Notes: a model not told the origin generated them from the sequence alone. Counted from the first letter of the stretch, positions 51,119-62,389 are shown. The stretch is DNA of 64,000 nucleotides from Hyphomicrobiales bacterium (GCA_900470095.1 UBZM01000023.1:62001-126000); one strand, 5' to 3'. Numbers and translations are program-made.

Positions 51119-52642
51119 ATGTCGAAACCCGACAAGCTGAAAGCCCGCCAGCCGCGTGGTTTCATCGACCGCGGACCTGCCGATGTGGCGGCGACCGAGC
51201 GCATGCTGTCCGTCATTCGCGAGAGCTTTTCGCTTTATGGCTTCGACCCGGTCGAGACACCCTTCGTCGAATACACCGACGCGCTCGGAAAATTCCTGCC
51301 GGACCAGGACCGGCCGAACGAGGGCGTCTTCTCCTTCCAGGACGACGACGAGCAGTGGCTCTCGCTGCGCTATGACCTGACAGCGCCGCTCGCGCGCTAT
51401 GTCGCCGAGAATTTCGATGCGCTGCCAAAACCCTATCGCAGCTATCGCGCCGGCTACGTCTTCCGCAACGAAAAGCCGGGGCCCGGGCGCTTCCGTCAGT
51501 TCATGCAGTTCGATGCCGATATCGTCGGTTCGGGCTCGGTCGCGGCCGATGCCGAGATCTGCATGCTCGCTGCCGACACGATGGAGCGCCTCGGCATCAA
51601 GCGCGGCGACTATGTCGTCAAGGTCAACAACCGAAAGGTGCTCGACGGCGTGATGGAGGCGATCGGGCTTGGCGGCGAGGAGAATGCCGGCCGCCGGCTG
51701 ACCGTGCTGCGCGCGATCGACAAGCTCGACAAGTTCGGCCCCGACGGTGTGCGGCTGCTGCTGGGTGACGGGCGCAAGGACGAGAGCGGCGATTTTACGA
51801 AGGGTGCGGGGCTGGGCGCCGAACAGGCCACGCGCGTCCTGTCCATTCTTGATGCCAGGGCCGCGGACAATGCCGCGACCGCGCAGCGTCTGGCAGATGG
51901 CTTCGCGTCGACACCCGTTGGCCATGAAGGCGCCGAGGAATTGCGCATGATGGCGGATCTGATCGCGGCGGCTGGCTATGGCGACCGCGTCGTCATCGAC
52001 CCTTCCGTCGTACGCGGCCTCGAATATTACACCGGCCCGGTCTACGAGGTGGAGCTGACCTTCCCGGTCACCAATGAGGACGGTCAGGTCGTGCGCTTCG
52101 GCTCGGTCGCCGGCGGCGGACGTTATGACGGGCTGGTCGGCCGCTTCCGGCCGGAACCGGTGCCGGCGACGGGTTTCTCGATCGGCGTCTCGCGGCTCTA
52201 TTCGGCACTGAAGGCGGTGAAGTCGCCATTGGTCGACACGAAGAACGAATTGCCGCTCGTCGTCGTCACCGCCATGGACAACAAGACACCCGAGCATATG
52301 CCGGCCTACCAGGCATTCGTGTCGCGGCTCCGCCAGGCCCGGGATGGGGACGGCAAGCCCTTGCTGCGTGCCGATCTCTACCTCGGCGGCTCCGGCTTCA
52401 ACGCCCAGATGAAATATGCCGACAAGCGTGGCGCGGTCTGTGCCGTGATCCAGGGCTCCTCCGAGCGCGAGGCCGGCACGATCGTGATCAAGGACCTGAT
52501 CCTCGGCGCGGAACTTGCCGCTGCGAGCCGCGACGTCAAGGATTCGGCCGAGCATAAGGCGAGGCAGGCCGAGGCACAGTTCGCCGTGCCGGTGACCGAG
52601 CTTGTCGAGGGAGTGCAGCGGGTGCTGAAGCGACACGGTTGA
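51119..52642 (+). CDS. hisS: Histidyl-tRNA synthetase
   Basis: A 507-residue class II synthetase, longer than E. coli HisS (424), as in many alphaproteobacteria. Motifs: [16 protein letters not shown], motif 2 [20 protein letters not shown], and the histidine-binding [14 protein letters not shown]. Motif 3 [10 protein letters not shown] follows, and a C-terminal anticodon domain. It charges tRNA-His. ATG 51119 begins [20 protein letters not shown]. First of hisS-hisZ-hisG. Confidence 0.97.
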   Translation: MSKPDKLKARQPRGFIDRGPADVAATERMLSVIRESFSLYGFDPVETPFVEYTDALGKFLPDQDRPNEGVFSFQDDDEQWLSLRYDLTAPLARYVAENFDALPKPYRSYRAGYVFRNEKPGPGRFRQFMQFDADIVGSGSVAADAEICMLAADTMERLGIKRGDYVVKVNNRKVLDGVMEAIGLGGEENAGRRLTVLRAIDKLDKFGPDGVRLLLGDGRKDESGDFTKGAGLGAEQATRVLSILDARAADNAATAQRLADGFASTPVGHEGAEELRMMADLIAAAGYGDRVVIDPSVVRGLEYYTGPVYEVELTFPVTNEDGQVVRFGSVAGGGRYDGLVGRFRPEPVPATGFSIGVSRLYSALKAVKSPLVDTKNELPLVVVTAMDNKTPEHMPAYQAFVSRLRQARDGDGKPLLRADLYLGGSGFNAQMKYADKRGAVCAVIQGSSEREAGTIVIKDLILGAELAAASRDVKDSAEHKARQAEAQFAVPVTELVEGVQRVLKRHG

Positions 52643-52651
52643 TTGAAGGTC

Positions 52652-52733
52652 ATGCTCGCCCTTGTGGCGAGCATCCACGTCTTGAGTGCTCATCGTAGGC
52701 AAAAACGTGGATGGTCGGGACAAGCCCGACCAT
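52652..52733. repeat. Compound palindromic repeat between hisS and hisZ
   Basis: Three nested inverted repeats: ATGCTCGCC/GGCGAGCAT (52652-52660 and 52666-52674), ATCCACGT/ACGTGGAT (52673-52680 and 52705-52712), and ATGGTCGGG/CCCGACCAT (52711-52719 and 52725-52733). The last, with ACAAG loop, resembles a common mosaic repeat in Bosea/Bradyrhizobium-type genomes. It lies inside a his operon and could tune hisZ-hisG expression. Confidence 0.65.
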
Positions 52734-52805
52734 GACGGAAAGCGTCGGCAACGAGTCGGTCGCCAAATCCCGCTAACCCATTTCCCTAAAAACCATCGAA
52801 AATCC

Positions 52806-53960
52806 ATGACGCGGCTGCTAGGACAGCGGCGCAACAGGAAGCTGCCCTTGTCCGCCACACGCGCCAGCATCGACACCGTGATCGCGCTCCTCGCCGCTGA
52901 GGGCTATCAGCGCGCCGAGCCGGCGATTCTGCAGCCGGCCGACGTCTTTCTCGACCTCTCCGGCGAAGATATCCGCCGGCGCATCTTCATGACGCAGGAT
53001 GCCGATGGCCGCGATTGGTGCCTTCGCCCGGAATACACGATTCCGGTGGCGCTGGATCACATCGCGGCGGGCGTGAGTGCGCCGATGGCCTATGCCTATG
53101 CCGGACCGGTCTTCCGCATGCGCTCGCGTGAGCCCGGTGAATTCGCGCAGGCCGGGCTCGAGTCCTTTGGCCGCGAGGATTTTGCCGCAGCCGACGCCGA
53201 GATCATGGCACTGACGATCGAGGCGGCGGCGGCGCTTGGCTTGACGCAGCCGCGTGTTCTGATGGGCGACGTCGCATTGCTCGGCGCATTGCTCGATGGT
53301 CTGTCCGTGCCGCAGGGTGCGCGGCGCCGGCTGATGCGCGCGGTCGTGCAGGGCAAGGCGGCCGAGGCGGTCGAGGCGCTCGATCCGCCGGCAGCCACTG
53401 GCGAAACGGCTCATGCAGGACTGCTCAAGGCACTGGAGGGGCAGGATCCCAAGGCGGCCAAGGCCTTTGTCGAGGATGTCTTGTCGATTGCCGGGATCTC
53501 GACGGTCGGCGGCCGCTCCGCCGGCGATATCGCCGAACGCTTCCTGGCCCGTGCCGCTGAGCGCGAGAACCCGGTCAATGAGGATGTGAAGGCCGTGCTC
53601 GGTCAGGCACTTGCCGTCACGGGTGATCCCGATGCGGCGTCGGCCGCATTGCGGGCACTTTCCGACCAGGCTTCGCTCGACCTGGGCCAGCAACTCGACG
53701 CCTTCGACGAGCGCACCGGCTTCCTTGCGGCGCGTGGCGTCGATGTCGGCCAGATCTCCTTCTCAACCGGATTCGCCCGTAATCTCGACTATTACACTGG
53801 CTTCATCTTCGAGCTGCATGATCTGAGCCGCAGCGACGGCAGGCCCGTCGCCGGCGGTGGCCGTTACGACAATGTGCTCGGTCGGCTTGGTGCGCCTCAG
53901 CCGGCCCCGGCAGTCGGCGCCTCGCTCTGGCTCGACCGGCTGACGGGACAATCATCATGA
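52806..53960 (+). CDS. hisZ: ATP phosphoribosyltransferase regulatory subunit HisZ
   Basis: A 384-residue HisRS paralogue without tRNA-charging function. [20 protein letters not shown] replaces the usual synthetase motif 2 context, and [20 protein letters not shown] corresponds to the histidine-binding HisA region. [15 protein letters not shown] is the motif 3 region. It forms a complex with HisG to allow histidine feedback. ATG 52806 is preferred; the frame is open upstream through the repeat. Its stop overlaps the hisG start as ATGA. Confidence 0.94.
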   Translation: MTRLLGQRRNRKLPLSATRASIDTVIALLAAEGYQRAEPAILQPADVFLDLSGEDIRRRIFMTQDADGRDWCLRPEYTIPVALDHIAAGVSAPMAYAYAGPVFRMRSREPGEFAQAGLESFGREDFAAADAEIMALTIEAAAALGLTQPRVLMGDVALLGALLDGLSVPQGARRRLMRAVVQGKAAEAVEALDPPAATGETAHAGLLKALEGQDPKAAKAFVEDVLSIAGISTVGGRSAGDIAERFLARAAERENPVNEDVKAVLGQALAVTGDPDAASAALRALSDQASLDLGQQLDAFDERTGFLAARGVDVGQISFSTGFARNLDYYTGFIFELHDLSRSDGRPVAGGGRYDNVLGRLGAPQPAPAVGASLWLDRLTGQSS

Positions 53961-54931
53961 GCGACGCTCCGCTGGTTCTCGCAGTCCCTTCCAAGGGGCG
54001 GCTCCAGGAAAACGCGACTGCCTTTTTCGGCCGCGCCGGGCTGAAATTCGTGCAGTCGCGTGGCTCGCGCGACTATCGCGGCACGATCGCGGGATTGGAC
54101 GGCGCCGAAGTCGCGTTCCTCTCGGCCTCGGAGATCGTCTCGCAACTGGCTTCCGGCGCTGCCCATCTCGGGATCACGGGCGAGGACCTCGTGCGCGAGC
54201 AGGTGGCCGATGCCGATGCCGCCGTCGAGATGCTGACGCCGCTCGGCTTCGGCCACGCCAATGTTGTGGTCGCCGTGCCGCAGGCCTGGATCGATGTCCG
54301 CTGCATGGCCGATCTCGACGATGTCGCGAGCCATATGCGCGCACGCCATGGCCGCAAACTGCGCGTCGCCACCAAATATGTGAACCTGACGCGCCGTTTC
54401 TTCGCCGAGCACGGGCTTGGCGATTACCGCATCGTCGAAAGTCTGGGCGCGACGGAGGGGGCACCGGCCGCCGGCTCCGCGGAAATCATCGTCGACATCA
54501 CCACCACCGGCGCGACGCTGGCCGCCAACGCCCTGAAGATTCTGGACGATGGCGTCATGCTGGCCTCCGAGGCCAACCTCGTCGCCTCGGTGCGGGCGCC
54601 GTGGAGCCCGCGCGCACGCGCCGCCGCCAATGCCATTCTCTCGCGCATCGCGGCCGAGGAGGAGGGGCGTTCCGTCCGGGAGATCCGCGCGCGGCTCACC
54701 GATGCGAAGCCTGCGGCCATCGAGGAGATGGTGGCGCGACATGGCGCGCGGCTGCCCTTCGGTGCGCATGCCGAGAGCGGTATCCTGGCTATCCATTGCC
54801 CGGAGAAGGCGGTGTTCGCTCTGGTCAACGATCTGGCCGGAACCGGCGCGGACGAGATCACGGTCAACGCCCCGGCCTATGTCTTCCGCAAGGCCAACCC
54901 CCTGCTGGAGCGCTTGCTGGCGCGCATCTGA
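53957..54931 (+). CDS. hisG: ATP phosphoribosyltransferase HisG (with C-terminal extension)
   Basis: A 324-residue enzyme catalysing the first step of histidine synthesis. Catalytic region 1-212: [29 protein letters not shown] and the PRPP loop [16 protein letters not shown] (176-191). A further 100 residues (about 213-324; [40 protein letters not shown]) resemble the HisG_C regulatory domain. Short HisG (about 220 residues) normally partners with HisZ and long HisG normally does without, yet here both occur in one operon. ATG 53957 overlaps the hisZ stop. Confidence 0.95.
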   Translation: MSDAPLVLAVPSKGRLQENATAFFGRAGLKFVQSRGSRDYRGTIAGLDGAEVAFLSASEIVSQLASGAAHLGITGEDLVREQVADADAAVEMLTPLGFGHANVVVAVPQAWIDVRCMADLDDVASHMRARHGRKLRVATKYVNLTRRFFAEHGLGDYRIVESLGATEGAPAAGSAEIIVDITTTGATLAANALKILDDGVMLASEANLVASVRAPWSPRARAAANAILSRIAAEEEGRSVREIRARLTDAKPAAIEEMVARHGARLPFGAHAESGILAIHCPEKAVFALVNDLAGTGADEITVNAPAYVFRKANPLLERLLARI

Positions 54932-55123
54932 GCGGCACCGGGCGGCGCCTGGGGCTGAAGCCGGCCGCATTTCCGACGCGATGCCGCGTGACGTTGCTGG
55001 CGCTGCGGCTCGGCAAAGCAACGTTGTCGCAATGATCGCAGTTGATCCCGACGCGATACGGTTCTAGGCGTTTCCATGAGAGCGGGGCGTCGGCTATCGT
55101 CCCGGCCCCGCATAGGTAGAGAA

Positions 55124-55609
55124 ATGATGAATCGACGCCTTGGCTACGCCGCTGTCTTCGCCCTGAGCCTCGCGCCACTGCTGATTGTCTCGCCGGCTTC
55201 CGCCCAGCGGAAGGCGATGTCGCCGCGTGATATGCAGAACCAGCCGGCGCAGGCGCCTGCAGCGCCGCAGCAGGAAAAGACCTTTCCCCTGGGCGCCTCC
55301 TGGACGGCGGTTTCGATGAACGGCAAGTCGATCGCCGAGCGCAAGGCGACGCTTCAGATCGACTCGAACCTGCGCGGCACCGGTTACAGCGGCTGCAACA
55401 CGTTTTCCGCGGCGGCATACCCGCTGCGCCAGCAGGGGATCGCGGTTGGCCCCATGGCCATCACCAAGCGCTCCTGCGACAAGGGCGCCGCCGAATTCGA
55501 GCGCGCCTATCTGGTCGCCTTGCGCGGAGCCCGCAACTGGGACCTCGTCGAGGGCAGGCTGGTGATCAAGAGCGCCTCGGGCGAGCTGCGCTTCGATCGC
55601 GGCATCTGA
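55124..55609 (+). CDS. META/HslJ-domain secreted protein
   Basis: A 161-residue protein with a signal peptide (MMNRRLGYAAVFALSLAPLL, ending VSPASAQ). The mature part holds the META/HslJ fold: SWTAVSMNGKSIAERKATLQ, GTGYSGCNTFSAAAYPLR and GPMAITKRSCDKGAAEFERA. The two Cys probably form a disulfide in the periplasm. HslJ-like proteins are stress-linked, but no activity is established. ATG 55124 or 55127 follows GGTAGAG; the longer frame from 55076 is less likely. Confidence 0.85.
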   Translation: MMNRRLGYAAVFALSLAPLLIVSPASAQRKAMSPRDMQNQPAQAPAAPQQEKTFPLGASWTAVSMNGKSIAERKATLQIDSNLRGTGYSGCNTFSAAAYPLRQQGIAVGPMAITKRSCDKGAAEFERAYLVALRGARNWDLVEGRLVIKSASGELRFDRGI

Positions 55610-55643
55610 CGACAGTCAGCCACCGGCTTCGGCGCTCCTGACG

Positions 55644-55708
55644 ATCTGCCTTTCCCGACACGAAGCGTGATGCGGGAAGGCAGATGAGCGCCCGGCTACG
55701 GGCGCTCA
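55644..55708. terminator. Tandem hairpins between convergent META and ABC genes
   Basis: Hairpin 1: ATCTGCCTTTCCCG (55644-55657) pairs with CGGGAAGGCAGAT (55673-55685) with one bulged T; its loop contains CACG/CGTG. Hairpin 2: TGAGCGCCCG (55685-55694) and CGGGCGCTCA (55699-55708), perfect 10-bp arms around GCTA. They lie between stops at 55609 (plus) and 55714 (minus). Confidence 0.6.
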
Positions 55709-55713
55709 TTGAT

Positions 55714-57813
55714 TCACGACTGAACGACTGGCTCACGGACCATCGCGCGGGGACTGTGCGTTCCATCCGCGTTCGGCTCCATGACGACGATTTCGTCGTG
55801 CATCTCCCGCAATGTCGAGCGATGCCCGATCGAGACAATCTTCGTCTGCGGCAGTGTCCGGTCGATAAGGTCGTAGATCTCTCCTTCCAGCTTCTCGTCG
55901 AGCGAGGCGGTGGCCTCGTCAAGGAAGAGCCAGTCGGGCTTGGCCAGCAGGGCGCGTGCAACGGCAAGGCGCTGCTGCTCACCGCCTGACAAGCGCTGGG
56001 CCCAGAGGTCGACATCGTCGAGCCGGTCGATCAGGTGGGCGAGCTTGACCTGGGTCATCGCCGTCGCGATGTCGGCATCGGAATAGGTGTCGTCGAGCGC
56101 CGGGTAGGACATGGCCGCGCGCAAGGACCCTTGCGGCAGATAGGGGCGCTGCGGCAGCAGCATGATCCGCGCGCCGGCGGGAACCCCGACCTTGCCTTCA
56201 CCGAAGGGCCAGATGCCGGCTATGGCGCGGAACAGCGTCGATTTCCCCGATCCTGACGGTCCAATCACCAGCGTCGAGCGCGCCGTGCCGAGATCGAGCC
56301 CATCGATCCGCACGATCGGGGTGCCGTTTGGCAGCGTCAGTGTCGCACCGTCGATATGGACCTCGTTCCCGGGAAGTTCGCTCTGATGGATGCCCTTCTC
56401 GCCGGCGGTGGCGGCCTGCGCCTGCCCGATCGCCGCCTCGAAAGTGGTCAGGCGGTTGATCGAGGCCAGATAGGAAGCGATGGCCTGATAGCTGTTGATG
56501 AAGAACGACATCGCCGTCTGGACACGATCGAAGGCCGATGCGACCTGCGTCATGATGCCGAGCGTGATGATGCCCGTGAAGTAATGCGGCGCGAGCAGCA
56601 CGTAGGGCACGACCACATTCGCCTGATTATAGGACAGCGTGAAGCTGGTCAGTTTCACCCGGCTCCAGACCAGCCGATAGAAGTTCGTGACGATATCGCC
56701 GAAGCGCTGGCTCAGGTGCCGCTGTTCGGAGGCTTCGCCGCGCATCAACGCGATCTGCTCGGAATATTCACGCAGTCGCGCCAGCGAGAAGCGGAAGTTC
56801 GCCTCCCGGCGTTCCTGCTCGAATTCGAGACCGATCAGCGGCTTGCCGATGAGATGCGTGATCCAGGTCGCCGCGATCGCGTAGATCAGCGCCATCCAGA
56901 GCAGGAAGCCCGGGATGATGATCTCGGTGCCCGGGATGGTGATCGGGACCGGGATCGACCAGAGGATGATCGAGAACGAGACGAGTGTCGAAATCTGCGA
57001 CAGCAGCGGCAGCGCGAAGTTGTAGGTCTGGTTGACGAAGGCGCGGGTATCTTCCGCGATACGCTGGTCGGGGTTGTCGGCAGTACCCGCCAGCGAGATC
57101 CGGTAATGAGTGGCATTGCCGAGCCAGCTCTTGCTGTATTTTTCCGCCATCCAGCGCCGCCAGCGGATCAGCAGTGTGTAGTTGGCGAACATCTCGATCA
57201 GGTTCGAGACCACCGAGATGGCGGCCCAGACGCTGAAGACATAGATCAGCTGATACCAGAATGACGGCGCATCCTTCTCCTGGATCGCGTTGTAGAAATC
57301 GCGATTGAAGAAGCTCAAGCGCAGCGAGATGCCGACCTGCGCTTGATTCAGGATCACCAGAAAGATCAGCAGGATGACGCCAAGGCGACCGAGCTGGATC
57401 TGATAGGTGCCGAACGGCCAAAGATACGCAGTCGTCGTCTCGGTCGAGGAAAAATAGGGCGATGCCAGGCGCGAGATGCGCTGGATCATCGGGATGAAGG
57501 AGATCGCATAGATCAGGATGCCGAAGACGGCGACTGTCGTGGCGAGGCTGGAAGGGGGAGCGATCGCGGCCCAATCGGCAGGCCAGTAGCCGAGCTGTGC
57601 GAGCACCGAGCCGGCCCCGAAGACGACGTACTCAACGCCGAAAATCCCGGAAAAGATCTTCAGGAAGAAGCTGGTCTCGGTCGAGCGATAGGTGGCGAGT
57701 GCGAGCAGCACACCCACGGCGCCCATACCGAGCATGCCGCCGCTGCCGCTCTGCTGCCCCGCCACGAGCGCGATGGCGGCAAGAGCAGCGACAAAGAAAC
57801 TCAAAAGACGCAT
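55714..57813 (-). CDS. ABC transporter ATP-binding/permease fusion (SbmA/BacA/YddA-like)
   Basis: A 699-residue protein. Several transmembrane helices occupy the first 480 or so residues, including AYLWPFGTYQIQLGRLGVIL and SLRLSFFNRDFYNAIQEKDA. This ABC_membrane_2/SbmA-type domain transports peptides, vitamin B12 or very long-chain lipids in homologues. The ATPase domain has Walker A GPSGSGKST, Q-loop LLPQRPYLPQGSLR, signature LSGGEQQRLAVARALL and Walker B WLFLDEATASLD. ATG 57813 is chosen for the AAGGAAG ribosome site; ATG 57855 is possible. Confidence 0.92.
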   Translation of the reverse strand: MRLLSFFVAALAAIALVAGQQSGSGGMLGMGAVGVLLALATYRSTETSFFLKIFSGIFGVEYVVFGAGSVLAQLGYWPADWAAIAPPSSLATTVAVFGILIYAISFIPMIQRISRLASPYFSSTETTTAYLWPFGTYQIQLGRLGVILLIFLVILNQAQVGISLRLSFFNRDFYNAIQEKDAPSFWYQLIYVFSVWAAISVVSNLIEMFANYTLLIRWRRWMAEKYSKSWLGNATHYRISLAGTADNPDQRIAEDTRAFVNQTYNFALPLLSQISTLVSFSIILWSIPVPITIPGTEIIIPGFLLWMALIYAIAATWITHLIGKPLIGLEFEQERREANFRFSLARLREYSEQIALMRGEASEQRHLSQRFGDIVTNFYRLVWSRVKLTSFTLSYNQANVVVPYVLLAPHYFTGIITLGIMTQVASAFDRVQTAMSFFINSYQAIASYLASINRLTTFEAAIGQAQAATAGEKGIHQSELPGNEVHIDGATLTLPNGTPIVRIDGLDLGTARSTLVIGPSGSGKSTLFRAIAGIWPFGEGKVGVPAGARIMLLPQRPYLPQGSLRAAMSYPALDDTYSDADIATAMTQVKLAHLIDRLDDVDLWAQRLSGGEQQRLAVARALLAKPDWLFLDEATASLDEKLEGEIYDLIDRTLPQTKIVSIGHRSTLREMHDEIVVMEPNADGTHSPRAMVREPVVQS

Positions 57814-57888
57814 CAGGTCTTCCTTACCGGGGAATTCGCGCCAGCGTCGGCGCATGCGGATAATATCTTCTAGCCGACCGGATCAGAC

Positions 57889-57913
57889 AAAAAAGCCCGG
57901 CTCAAGGCCGGGC
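57889..57913 (-). terminator. Intrinsic terminator of the DoxX gene (minus strand)
   Basis: AAAAAA (57889-57894), GCCCGGC (57895-57901), loop TCAAG, GCCGGGC (57907-57913). On the minus strand this is a GC hairpin then a U-run, 30 bases after the DoxX stop. Confidence 0.8.
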
Positions 57914-57943
57914 GTGTCGATTTCAGCGATTTGTGATGCGGCG

Positions 57944-58330
57944 TCAGCCGCGATCGAGCGACAGCCGGCCGGGCCCCGCGGCGAACAGCACAAGGAAGCC
58001 GCCGACGATGGAGAGGTTCTTCATGAAGAGGAGCTGCTGCATCGGCTGGGCCCAGTTCATGTGGAACAGCAGCGTCGCAGCCAGAGTGAAGCCGGCGAGG
58101 GCAAGCGCAGCAAGGCGCGTCTTCCAGCCGAGAACGACCATCAGGCCGCCCAGAAGCTCGACCGCGATCACGAGAGGCAGCAGAATGGCGGGCACGCCAG
58201 CCGACGCCATGTACTGCTGTGTACCGGCATAGCCGCTGATCTTGGAGTAGCCAGCAAGCACGAACATCAGGGCAAGAAGGATGCGGCCGACGAGCTTGGC
58301 GCCGTCGGCAAGGGCGGGCGAGTTCAGCAT
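57944..58330 (-). CDS. DoxX family membrane protein
   Basis: A 128-residue four-helix inner-membrane protein. AKLVGRILLALMFVLAGYSK, then ISGYAGTQQYMASAGVPAIL and ELLGGLMVVLGWKTRLAALA match the DoxX/YphA family. In archaea DoxD/DoxA form a thiosulfate:quinone oxidoreductase; bacterial DoxX proteins have been linked to redox and membrane stress. Role here unknown. It is a monocistronic gene with its own terminator. Confidence 0.9.
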   Translation of the reverse strand: MLNSPALADGAKLVGRILLALMFVLAGYSKISGYAGTQQYMASAGVPAILLPLVIAVELLGGLMVVLGWKTRLAALALAGFTLAATLLFHMNWAQPMQQLLFMKNLSIVGGFLVLFAAGPGRLSLDRG

Positions 58331-58512
58331 GGAGCAGACCTTCGCGAGTAAGTGCCACAGAGCGCGGCGGAATGCCGCAGCTTGCGGAAATAGGGCTTAC
58401 AACCAAAGTCGATGCAAGGGCGGTATGGCCTGCCGAACCAATTCCCGGCTTCCATCGGCGACTTCATTGTTGAAAACGCGTGTCGTGCTGCATTGCGGCA
58501 GCAGATCGCCGT

Positions 58513-59427
58513 TCAGCCTGCGGGCTTCTGCTTGCGTCGGGCTTCAAGTTCCTCCGTCACGGCGATGACATCGAGATAGTCCTCGTGCTTCGCCGGGGCG
58601 TAAGCGGAAACCTGACCGTCGGTGTAGATCTTCCAGACCTCGGGCGCCTCCACCTTCATCGCCATCATCGCGGCGACGAAGGCATCCTTCAGTCCCTGTG
58701 GCAGGTTGGCCCGTGTCGAGAACGGGCTGGAGGGGATCAGAGGCGAGGTCCAGATCACGCGTGTCGCGCCTGCCGGAATCATGTTGCGCGCGGTGAGACG
58801 CTGGACGACGCCGGAGGCCTCGTTGACCTGAAAGGTCGCCACTCCATCGAACTGGCCGCGCACCAGCGCCAGCACGGAGTTGTCGTGCCCGCCGGAGAAG
58901 ACAGTGCCGCCGAAATGGCTCTGCGGATCAAAGCCCTGCTTGCGCAGGAAATAGGAGGGGAAGGCGAAGCCCGATGTCGAGTTCGGATCGGCGAAGGCGA
59001 AGTTCTTGCCCTTCAGATCCGCAACCGACTGGTAGGGGCTGTCGGCGCGAACGACGATGACCGAGTAGTAGCCCTCCTGGCCGTTGTTATCGATGTCGCG
59101 GAACAGAGGCTGCAGCTTGTCGCCGAGGACACGCCGGCCGAGCGAGTAGACCGCGGGCCCGAAACGGGCGAACTCGAGCTGGTCGGCCTGCAGCGCCTCG
59201 ACGAGGCCGGCATAGTCACTGACCCGATAGAGCTTCACGGGAACGCCGAGCTTGCCTGTGAGATAGTCGATCACCGGCTGGTTGCGGGCGATCGCGCCCG
59301 CCTCATGTTCCGCCGACGAGACACCGAAGCGGATTTCCTTGACGCTCTGGCGCCAGTCGTTCTGGGCCAGGGCGGGAAGGCAGGTGAGGGCGCCAAGGCC
59401 GGCAATCATGGTGCGACGTGTGAGCAT
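58513..59427 (-). CDS. PhnD/SsuA/transferrin-like phosphonate ABC substrate-binding protein (orphan)
   Basis: A 304-residue protein with a signal peptide (MLTRRTMIAGLGALTCLPAL). IRFGVSSAEHEAGAIARNQP, then VIDYLTGKLGVPVKLYRVSD and RFGPAVYSLGRRVLGDKLQP, with GKNFAFADPNSTSGFAFPSY, match the PhnD family that binds phosphonates, phosphite or related anions in the periplasm. No phnC/phnE-type ATPase or permease lies nearby, so it is an orphan binding protein. A TGCTGC/GCAGCA hairpin lies just after its stop. Confidence 0.88.
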   Translation of the reverse strand: MLTRRTMIAGLGALTCLPALAQNDWRQSVKEIRFGVSSAEHEAGAIARNQPVIDYLTGKLGVPVKLYRVSDYAGLVEALQADQLEFARFGPAVYSLGRRVLGDKLQPLFRDIDNNGQEGYYSVIVVRADSPYQSVADLKGKNFAFADPNSTSGFAFPSYFLRKQGFDPQSHFGGTVFSGGHDNSVLALVRGQFDGVATFQVNEASGVVQRLTARNMIPAGATRVIWTSPLIPSSPFSTRANLPQGLKDAFVAAMMAMKVEAPEVWKIYTDGQVSAYAPAKHEDYLDVIAVTEELEARRKQKPAG

Positions 59428-59558
59428 GTCTGGCCCCTGAAACAGTGAGCGTCATTTGCTCAGCGGGACGCGACGGCGCGATTACGGCGGGATGGCGGTT
59501 GCGTGACGTGTCGGGCCGCTGTCGCGCCCAGCGGCAGAGCCGGGGGCGAGCACGTATG

Positions 59559-59583
59559 AAAAAGGCCCGGCTTGCGCCGGGCC
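59559..59583 (-). terminator. Intrinsic terminator of groL (minus strand)
   Basis: AAAAA (59559-59563), GGCCCGGC (59564-59571), loop TTGC, GCCGGGCC (59576-59583). Downstream of the groL stop (59617) on the minus strand. Confidence 0.85.
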
Positions 59584-59616
59584 TCCGTCGTATTCGCGAG
59601 AAGCGATGGACTTCGA

Positions 59617-61266
<1,650 letters not shown>

Positions 61267-61300
61267 TTAATGAAAACGGGGAATGGAGGTCGCGTGGCGT

Positions 61301-61588
61301 TCAGCCGACGACGCCCATGATGTCGGATTCCTTCATGATCAGGAGATCCTGGCCATCGATCTTGACCTCGGTGCCCGACCACTTGCCGAAGAGGACGCGA
61401 TCGCCCTTCTTGACGTCCAGGGCAACGAGCTTGCCGGCTTCGTCGCGGGCGCCAGGGCCGACGGCGACGACTTCACCCTCTTGGGGCTTTTCCTTGGCGG
61501 TTTCGGGGATGATGATGCCACCCTTGGTCTTCTCTTCGCCATCAAGGCGACGGACCACGACGCGGTCATGCAGCGGACGGAACTTCAT
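61301..61588 (-). CDS. groS: Co-chaperonin GroES (10 kDa)
   Basis: A 95-residue protein: [40 protein letters not shown], and [14 protein letters not shown] C-terminal sequence ([20 protein letters not shown]). It forms the heptameric lid of GroEL. ATG 61588 has a GAGGAAG ribosome site; the frame is open further upstream but has no similarity. Preceded by CIRCE and a good promoter. Confidence 0.97.
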   Translation of the reverse strand: MKFRPLHDRVVVRRLDGEEKTKGGIIIPETAKEKPQEGEVVAVGPGARDEAGKLVALDVKKGDRVLFGKWSGTEVKIDGQDLLIMKESDIMGVVG

Positions 61589-61656
61589 GGTTCTGTCTTC
61601 CTCTAAGAAGGTAGAAACGGAACGCGCGGCCTGCGTGGAAACACGGCCGGCATCTG

Positions 61657-61683
61657 TTAGCAGTCTCGAGGATCGAGTGCTAA
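61657..61683. promoter_or_regulatory. CIRCE element (HrcA operator)
   Basis: TTAGCAGTC (61657-61665), nine-base spacer TCGAGGATC, GAGTGCTAA (61675-61683). This matches the CIRCE consensus TTAGCACTC-N9-GAGTGCTAA with one mismatch in the left arm. It lies between the groS promoter and gene. Confidence 0.92.
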
Positions 61684-61694
61684 CGGATGCCGCG

Positions 61695-61723
61695 GAGATA
61701 GGCTCGCCCCCCGGATGAGTCAA
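61695..61723 (-). promoter_or_regulatory. Promoter of groS-groL
   Basis: On the minus strand, TTGACT (61723-61718) is 17 bases from TATCTC (61700-61695). The expected start near 61688 lies just upstream of CIRCE, so HrcA would block transcription. No clear sigma-32-type -10 is seen. Confidence 0.7.
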
Positions 61724-61852
61724 GGAAGCTTCTCGGCGGAAAGTGAATCGAAATTGCGGCGCGGCAGAAATTGCGGCATGCCAGAGGCGTCTCGAGTGGG
61801 GCGTGGCAAGAGGAATGCTGCGGAACCCCATGCGACGCGCTATCTTGCTGAA

Positions 61853-62308
61853 ATGACCGAGCCCGTGCCCGATCCCCGGCTTGACGACATCGCCCGCTCC
61901 TGCGTCGCCTTGCACGTTCGAATGACTGCGCGCGCCGTCACGCGCGCTTATGACGAGGCGATGCGGCCGAGCGGGCTGAAGATCACCCAGTTTGTCCTGC
62001 TCTCGGCGCTCAGCACCGGCGCCTTCCGATCCGTGACCGAACTGGCCGAGCGTTTTGCGCTGGAGCGCACCTCGCTCACCCGCAATCTGCAATTGCTCGC
62101 TGCGGAAGCGCTGATCGAGCCGCTGGAGTGCAAGGGCAGGGCCCTGGTCTATGGCGTGACCGACAAGGGCCGAGCGGCGATCGAGGTCGCGATCCCTTAC
62201 TGGCAGGCAGCGCAGGAGCGCATCGAGGGCGGGCTTGGCCGGGAAAGGTGGAACGAGACCCGCGATGGCCTGCGGGCCCTGCGGCGGGTTGCCCGCGGCG
62301 CGACCTGA
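61853..62308 (+). CDS. MarR-family transcriptional regulator
   Basis: A 151-residue winged-helix regulator. [20 protein letters not shown], then [20 protein letters not shown] and [20 protein letters not shown] is the MarR DNA-binding core. ATG 61853 ([20 protein letters not shown]) is preferred over the longer frame from 61715, which overlaps the groESL promoter. It is divergent from groS. The adjacent PaaI-type thioesterase may be a target, but this is only inference. Confidence 0.9.
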   Translation: MTEPVPDPRLDDIARSCVALHVRMTARAVTRAYDEAMRPSGLKITQFVLLSALSTGAFRSVTELAERFALERTSLTRNLQLLAAEALIEPLECKGRALVYGVTDKGRAAIEVAIPYWQAAQERIEGGLGRERWNETRDGLRALRRVARGAT

Positions 62309-62356
62309 ACGCTGTCTCGGGCGGACGCGGATCTTGACCACGCGCGACTTCCCGGT

Positions 62357-62374
62357 AACGTGTATCTGCACGTT
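62357..62374. promoter_or_regulatory. Palindrome AACGTG-N6-CACGTT, candidate operator (copy 2)
   Basis: AACGTG (62357-62362) and CACGTT (62369-62374) with spacer TATCTG, 15 bases before ATG 62390. TTGACC at 62334-62339 is a likely -35, so the operator overlaps the -10 region. Identical arms and spacing to copy 1 at 9611-9628. Confidence 0.55.
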
Positions 62375-62389
62375 TATCGAGGGCTGCTC

